A stretch of DNA of 64,000 bases from Malania oleifera (Eukaryota > Streptophyta > Magnoliopsida > Santalales > Ximeniaceae): the NCBI RefSeq assembly GCF_029873635.1, contig NC_080420.1, positions 27,953,032-28,017,031 on the forward strand, in the 5' to 3' direction. The stretch's first letter is position 1, and every line of letters starts with the position of its first letter. Below are positions 58,850 through 64,000 of this stretch, in pieces. Made by a program: the position numbers and the translations under genes. Below the pieces are notes generated by a model. That model did not search any database. It was not told the origin of the DNA and saw only the letters and a program-made list of their open reading frames with translations.

Positions 58850-59760
58850 GTGTAAAGGAGACATCAAACGGGGAGTTGAGATTAGAGGATATCCCAACAG
58901 TGAGGGATTTTCCTTATGTTTTCACAGAGGATTTACTGGAACTACCTCCTGATCGTGCAGTAGAGTTTTTCTATTAATATAGTACCGAGGACAACGCTTA
59001 TTTCGAAAGCGCTATACAGAATGGCATCAGCGGAGCTAAAAGAATTGAAGGACGAGTTGTAGGAACTGTTAGACAAGGGATTCATTCGACCCAATGTGTC
59101 ACCCTAGGGAGCACTGGTATTATTTGTGAAAAATAAAAATGGGTCGATGAGGATGTGCATTGACTACCGAGAAATCAACAAAGTGACTATCAAAAATAAA
59201 TACCCGCTTCCCCACATCGATGATTTATTTGATCAGCTAAAGGGGACACAAATTTTCTCAAAGATAGATTTGTGGTCAAGGTATCATCAGGTAAAGGTAA
59301 GAGCAGAGAATGTTTCAAAGATGACATTCAGGAATCGGTATGGCCATTAAGAATTCTTGGTTATGCCATTTGGACTAACAAATGCTCCTACAGTGTTTAT
59401 GGATGTGATGAATCAGGTATTTCACCAGTATTTAGATCAATTTTTGGTGGTATTCATTGACGATATACTGGTGTATTCAAAGGGCCCATAGTAGCACGAG
59501 GAACATTTGAGGATAGTACTTCAGGTACTATGGGAAAGGAATCTGTTTGTGAAATTCATGAAGTGCAAGTTCTGGAAAGAGCAGGTTACCTTCCTTGGAC
59601 ATGTGATCTCCAAGGGTGGTATCTCAGTAGACCTGAGTAATATTGAGGCGGTAGTAGATTGGGTATGAGCAAAGAATGTGCAGGAAATTAGAAATTTTCT
59701 AGATTGCCTGGGTACTACCGCAGGTTTGTTGATGGTTTTTCCAAATTGTCTGGTTCGTTG
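58850..59760 (+). pseudogene. Gypsy reverse transcriptase of the second element
   Basis: RT motifs in order: RDFPYVFTEDLLELPPDR, then ELKDEL and [14 protein letters not shown] separated by a [43 protein letters not shown], the MPFGLTNAP region, and FIDD at 59453-59464 (catalytic). Two adjacent TAG stops follow SKGP. The thumb region continues through VTFLGHVISKGGISVD and PGYYRRFVDGFSKLSG. The catalytic Asps survive although the frame does not. Confidence 0.92.
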
Positions 59761-60250
59761 ACTAGATTGACTAGAAAAGGGATGAAATTTGAGCGGTCTG
59801 ATCAATGTGAGCAGGGCTTCTAGGAGTTCAAGCAACGACTCATCACCGCACCAGCATTGATGATAATTTTAGGTGAAAAGGGTTTTGTGATTTACAGTGA
59901 TGCATCGCATAAAGGGCTCAGTTGTGTTATGATGCAACAGGGGAGAGTGATAGCACATGCCTCTCGAAAGTTAAAAGAATATGAGAAGAATTACCCTACC
60001 CATGATGTAGAATTTGCAACGGTGGTATATGAGTTAAAGATTTGGTGACATTATCTTTATGGGGTTAGGTGTGAGATTTTTACTGATCAAAAGAGTTTAA
60101 AATACTTTTTCACGTAGAAATAATTGAACATGAGGTAGAGTAGGTGGTTGGAGCTGATAAAATATTACGACTGCACCATCAGTTACCAACCGAGAAAGGC
60201 TAATGTGGTGGTTGATGCCTTAAGCCAGAAATCAGTGGGTGCATCAGTAT
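59760..60250 (+). pseudogene. Gypsy RNase H of the second element
   Basis: It contains [40 protein letters not shown] and VVYELKIW, a TGA, then HYLYGVRCEIFTDQKSLKYF and YYDCTISYQPRKANVVVDAL. Active-site Asp residues in YSDAS and TDQKSL are visible. Stops replace Trp or Gln at several places. The ADALSRK end motif has become VDALSQK. Confidence 0.9.
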
Positions 60251-60339
60251 CTGTAGTGGCAATTCAGCATCCAGTTCAGTTGAATATGGAGAAACTAGGG
60301 ATAGAACTCGTAGAGGGCGATCATTAGGCTTTTATTTCC

Positions 60340-61790
60340 AATCTGGTGTTGCAATTGACTCTATCGGAAAGAATTAAAGTGGCTCAAAGAAGTGAGGCAG
60401 AGTTAGTGGAGTTTATAAATAAAGTACAGGATGATCTAGAGGAGGATTTCAGTATCTTAGATGATGGGGCCTTGAGGTTCCATACCAAGTTATCTGTACC
60501 TGCTGATATTGAAATTAAGAAAGTGATTTTGGAGGAAGCGCATCGATCCTTGTATATGGTACATCCTGGTAGCACTAAAGTGTATAGGGATATTCGGGAA
60601 TCTCTTTGGTGGAACGGAATGAAAAGAGAGATTGCTCAGTTTGTAGCACAATGTTTGACATGCCAATAGGTGAAAGCTAAGCATCAAAGATCGAGGGTGT
60701 CATTGCAGCTGCTGTATATTTCTGAGTGGAAGTGGTAGCATATAGAGATAAATTTTGTCACTGGGTTACTGTCGACACTATATGGACAGGACGCCATTTG
60801 GGTAGTTGTAGATTGACTTACGAAGACTACCCATATTCTACCTATCAGAGTTAACTACTCCTTAAATAGATTGGTAGAGTTGTATGTACAGGAGATAGTC
60901 AGGATGCATGGCGTGCTTGTGTCCATAGTTTCAGACAGAGACCCACGGTTCACATCCCATTTTTGGAGGAGTTTGCAAGAAGCTATGGGTTCTCAGTTGT
61001 CATTTAGCATAGCATTTCATCCTCAAACAAATGGAGAGGATGATACAGATATTGGAGGATATGATACGTGCATATGTGCTGAACTTTGGAGGCAGTTGGT
61101 TACGGTTTATACCACTAGTCGAGTTTGCGTATAATAACAGCTATCAGACCAACATTGAGATGGAACCATTTGAGGAATTGTATGGTAGGAGATGTCGATC
61201 CCCATTGTACTGGGATGAGATTGGGGAGAGAAAAATATTGAGGCTAGAGCTAATACAACATACTTGGGAAAAAGGTAGACTTATCATAGATAGGATCAGA
61301 GCAGCACAGAGTCAGCAGAAAAGTTATGCAGATACTTGTCGATGAGAGTTAGAGTTTGACACTGGGAATCATGTGTTTCTAAGGGTGGCACCATTGAAAG
61401 GATTTATGATATTTGGGAAGAAGGGTAAATTGAGCTCTAGGTATATTGGACCATTCCAGATTTTTGAAATAGTGAGTCCAGTTACCTACAGCTTGGCGTT
61501 ACCACTAGTTTTAACTAGAATTCATGACGTATTTCACGTTTTTATGTTGAGGAAATACATCCCATATCCCTCACATGTGATCAGAAATGGGGTACTAGAG
61601 CTCAGTGATGCTTTGTCTTATGAGAAAATGCCACTGCAGATTTTGGATCAGAAAGAGTAAGAATTGCATACGAAAAGCATACCGCTAGTAAAATTTCTGT
61701 GGCACAAAAATGCAATAAAGGAAACTTCTTGGGAATTAGAGGAGCAGATGCGACAAAGATACCCACAGTTGTTCAATGGGAACTAGGATT
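60340..61790 (+). pseudogene. Gypsy integrase of the second element, with C-terminal extension
   Basis: The zinc site is complete: EEAHRSLYMVHPGSTK gives the two His and CLTC the two Cys (60538-60663). The core keeps WVVVD, then SDRDPRFTSHFW with the second Asp at 60934-60936, and, after a frameshift near 61030, ERMIQILEDMIRAYV with the Glu. The C-terminal part has GKLSSRYIGPFQIFEIVSPV and FHVFMLRKYIP. It ends with a chromodomain-like tail near 61640-61785 (IPLVKFLWHKNAIKETSWEL then EEQMRQRYPQLF). Stops and one clear frameshift make it inactive. Confidence 0.92.
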
Positions 61791-62030
61791 AAGTTATGTA
61801 ATTTGATTTGTATATGTATAGGTTAGGTAGTGTTTGGATTTGAATGGTTTTGGGGAGAATTTTCTTTCAATAGTTGTAATCTCTCAGAACCCCTTTGTAA
61901 CCACGGTATTCTTCCGCCATAAGTGAGGGTAATTAATAAAATGATGGTGTTTTTCTTTAAGAATGGAAATGTGATAAATGACAAATTTCGTATAAAATTT
62001 CGAGGATGAAATTTTATAATGATGGAAGAA
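61791..62030 (+). other. 3' untranslated part and degenerate polypurine tract
   Basis: TTTCGAGGATGAAATTTTAT at 61999-62018 is the usual sequence just before plant gypsy 3' LTRs. The purine tract itself (GATGGAAGAA, 62021-62030) abuts the LTR start at 62031. Confidence 0.7.
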
Positions 62031-62307
62031 TGTAGAGACCTGGGAAAATAAAATAATAAAAGAAAATGGGGAAAAGTGGTTTTTGGCTGGAAAAGGAGAA
62101 AATTGGCGACAGTTTTCTGGAAGGAACAGAAAACTAGCGACGGTTTTGAAGTTACCGCAGAACAGTAATGGGTAAACGGTAAAAATTGAGCCGGTTAAAT
62201 AAAAAATCGGCGATGGTTTTGTAAGGGTCAGAGAAAACTTGCAACAATTTTCTCTGTAGTGGACGTATTAAGGAGATCCCACGAGTCATATATTTTTAAT
62301 CAAACCA

Positions 62308-62346
<39 letters not shown>

Positions 62347-64000
62347 GCAAATCCCCAAACCTTCTTCAATATTTCTTCGATTATGGCTCCGTTAAAGCCC
62401 GAATCGACGATCATAAACCACCACAAGGTTCTTGGGAAGATTCTTTACAACCTACACTGAGCAGATTTTTAGTTTGAGGTTTCGGGGCACCATCCGAAAA
62501 CCAGGGTAAGTGGTGTATTTTTAGAGTTTCTAAACTAATCTAGAGTATACGAAACCTAGGGAATGTTAAATGGAAATTATTCTGGGAGTTGTGTTGTATA
62601 ATTTGGGGAAAATGTGAATTTCAGATTTTTAGGCTGCGAACGCCGAGGAGCATGTGTTTTAGGGTGTTAGTGGACCTCTCAGTAAGCTAGGTAAGGGGAA
62701 TAAATTATAGCAGTTTTTTCTAAAAATTATAGGTTGAGAAATGGAATTATGATATTTTACCTGAAATTTATGTATGATATAAATATCAGATGAAATTTGT
62801 GTGACATATGATTTATATTGAGATATGTTTAAAACTAGGTTAAATGATTTACCCTGAGAAATTGAGATTATGAAATGTAAATGGAGATATGAGATTTGAA
62901 ATGGGGAAAAATGATGAAAGTGAAATGTATTGAAAAATGTATATCTTCTGAGAAATGATGAATATGAGATATGATAATGTTTTATTGAGAAATGTGAATT
63001 ACATGAAATGAGATATGTGTATGTATTTATGAGATGAAATGAATATTAAATTGATGAAATACCTTTGAAATGATTAAATGAGTTGTGATTACTGAAAATG
63101 TGAACGTTGCAATGATAATGCTACAATGAGAATAATGATATGTGAATACTGAATTGTGAAAGCTGAATTGAGAAATACCGAAATGAGAATATGAGTATTG
63201 TAATGTGAACACTACAATACAAAAATAAAAATGTGAATTTGAGAAATGTGAAACATTGCAACGTTAATTCTGCAATATGAATATTGAATTGTGAGAATTG
63301 AAATGTGAAATTCAGAATTAGGAATATAGAAATGTAATTGATGAAATGCCAATGCTACATTATGATTACTGGTATGCGGTAGTGATAACCATGATGGACA
63401 GATATGGAAACCCTAATGATGAGTTGTGATATTAAGCACGGTATTGTTGCTAGTGGTGTTAGTGCAATCATACGGACTCGTGGAATGTGTGGGGGACAGT
63501 CGACTGAGCAGTATAGTAGAGTTGTTGTGCCCCATGAGTCTGAATCAAGGCTATTAGCCAACTAGTCGTACTATAGATACGAGATATATGATGATATTTG
63601 ACCTAACTTGGTCAGCGAATCGCGGTTAGGTCCAACCTTCGGGCCGCACAACCCTATTCATGGGGGGAAGCATGACGTGGAGAGATATCCTTAGGGAAGC
63701 CATGAGTACAGACACAGATGTATCGATAACTAGGAACACTCATAAGCTAGATATGGAAATGGAAATGAAGAGGAATTGAAAATGGAAATGGAAATGAAGA
63801 GGAATTGAAAATGGAAATGAAATGAGAACGGAAATGAGAAAGAAAATGAGAAATGAAATAGCGTGAGTTAATAATATAAATAATTAAAGCAAAGTAAAAT
63901 ACACCGTCTAAGGGCTTACTGAGTAAGGTGAGTGCTCTGATATGTATCAGTTGTACCTGAACCCGAGTTAGTCGGGTTAGGATGCAAATGATATCAGGGC
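62031..64000 (+). mobile_element. 3' LTR of the second gypsy element, cut by the window end
   Basis: It starts TGTAGAGACCTGGG. Reading in: several GGCGACAG/GCGACGGTTTT motifs (62104-62220), a TATA-like TCATATATTT (62287), a CT run (62311-62344), GGGTAAG (62504), short GAAATGTGAATATT repeats (62880-63330), a block like the one at 16580-16750, GGAAATGAAGAGGAATTG repeats (63745-63830), and ttactgagtaaggtgag near the end. The terminal part is outside the window. Confidence 0.88.
62311..62344. repeat. (CT)n microsatellite in the gypsy LTR
   Basis: About 17 CT units just after the TATA-like box of the 3' LTR. Confidence 0.95.

Larger units (their letters stand above)
56345..64000 (+). mobile_element. 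Second decayed Ty3/gypsy element, with both LTRs in part
   Basis: The order is a 5' LTR remnant (56345-56968), primer site, leader, gag, protease, RT, RNase H, integrase, a degenerate purine tract and a 3' LTR (62031 to past the window end). All pol domains are present in the right order, so this is the more complete gypsy copy here. Stops are frequent and many are TAG where relatives have Gln or Trp. The 5' LTR has lost its first part where it meets the palindrome. Confidence 0.92.

Overview
This is a repeat-dominated stretch of plant nuclear DNA, most likely from a eudicot. The evidence is a single intronless plant-type aspartic protease gene in an AT-rich background, many TG...CA LTR retrotransposons with initiator-Met-tRNA primer sites and 5-bp target duplications, and abundant TA, CT and poly-T tracts. 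I cannot name the species. I see no tRNA or rRNA genes and no bacterial or organellar features.

Layout. 1-8645: Ty3/gypsy LTR pieces, then a decayed gypsy element (5' LTR 2544-4771, gag, protease, RT, RNase H, cut off inside integrase). 8646-11999: AT-rich, unassigned. 12000-14239: Sirevirus-like LTR. 14670-18009: gypsy solo LTR on the minus strand (target duplication TATTA) containing an oppositely oriented LTR fragment. 20633-22057: the one convincing host gene, a nepenthesin-type aspartic protease. 23486-24436: Tork-like copia LTR plus gag stub. 24437-29969: unassigned, with CT tracts. 29975-34554: two copia LTRs joined tail to tail inside one target duplication (TCACT), with a gypsy solo LTR (CCCAA) nested in the right one and a further Sirevirus-like LTR nested in that. 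36795-41979: a full-length but dead Tork/Tnt1-like copia element on the minus strand. 42293-42770: a complete miniature LTR element (TRIM). 43764-45952: Sirevirus-like solo LTR (CTATA). 47073-56342: a 9.3-kb imperfect palindrome. 56345-64000: a second decayed gypsy element whose 5' LTR is cut by the palindrome and whose 3' LTR runs off the window.

Almost all coding signal is dead retrotransposon protein; stops and frameshifts interrupt every gag-pol. The interest lies in architecture: insertion order can be read from target duplications, two independent inverted structures are built from copia LTRs, and several unrelated LTR families carry clusters of GTCGAC-type palindromic motifs upstream of their TATA boxes. 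The palindrome carries inward-facing copia LTR promoters and gag in both arms, so it could in principle produce hairpin RNA against the resident copia family. That is an inference, not something the sequence proves.
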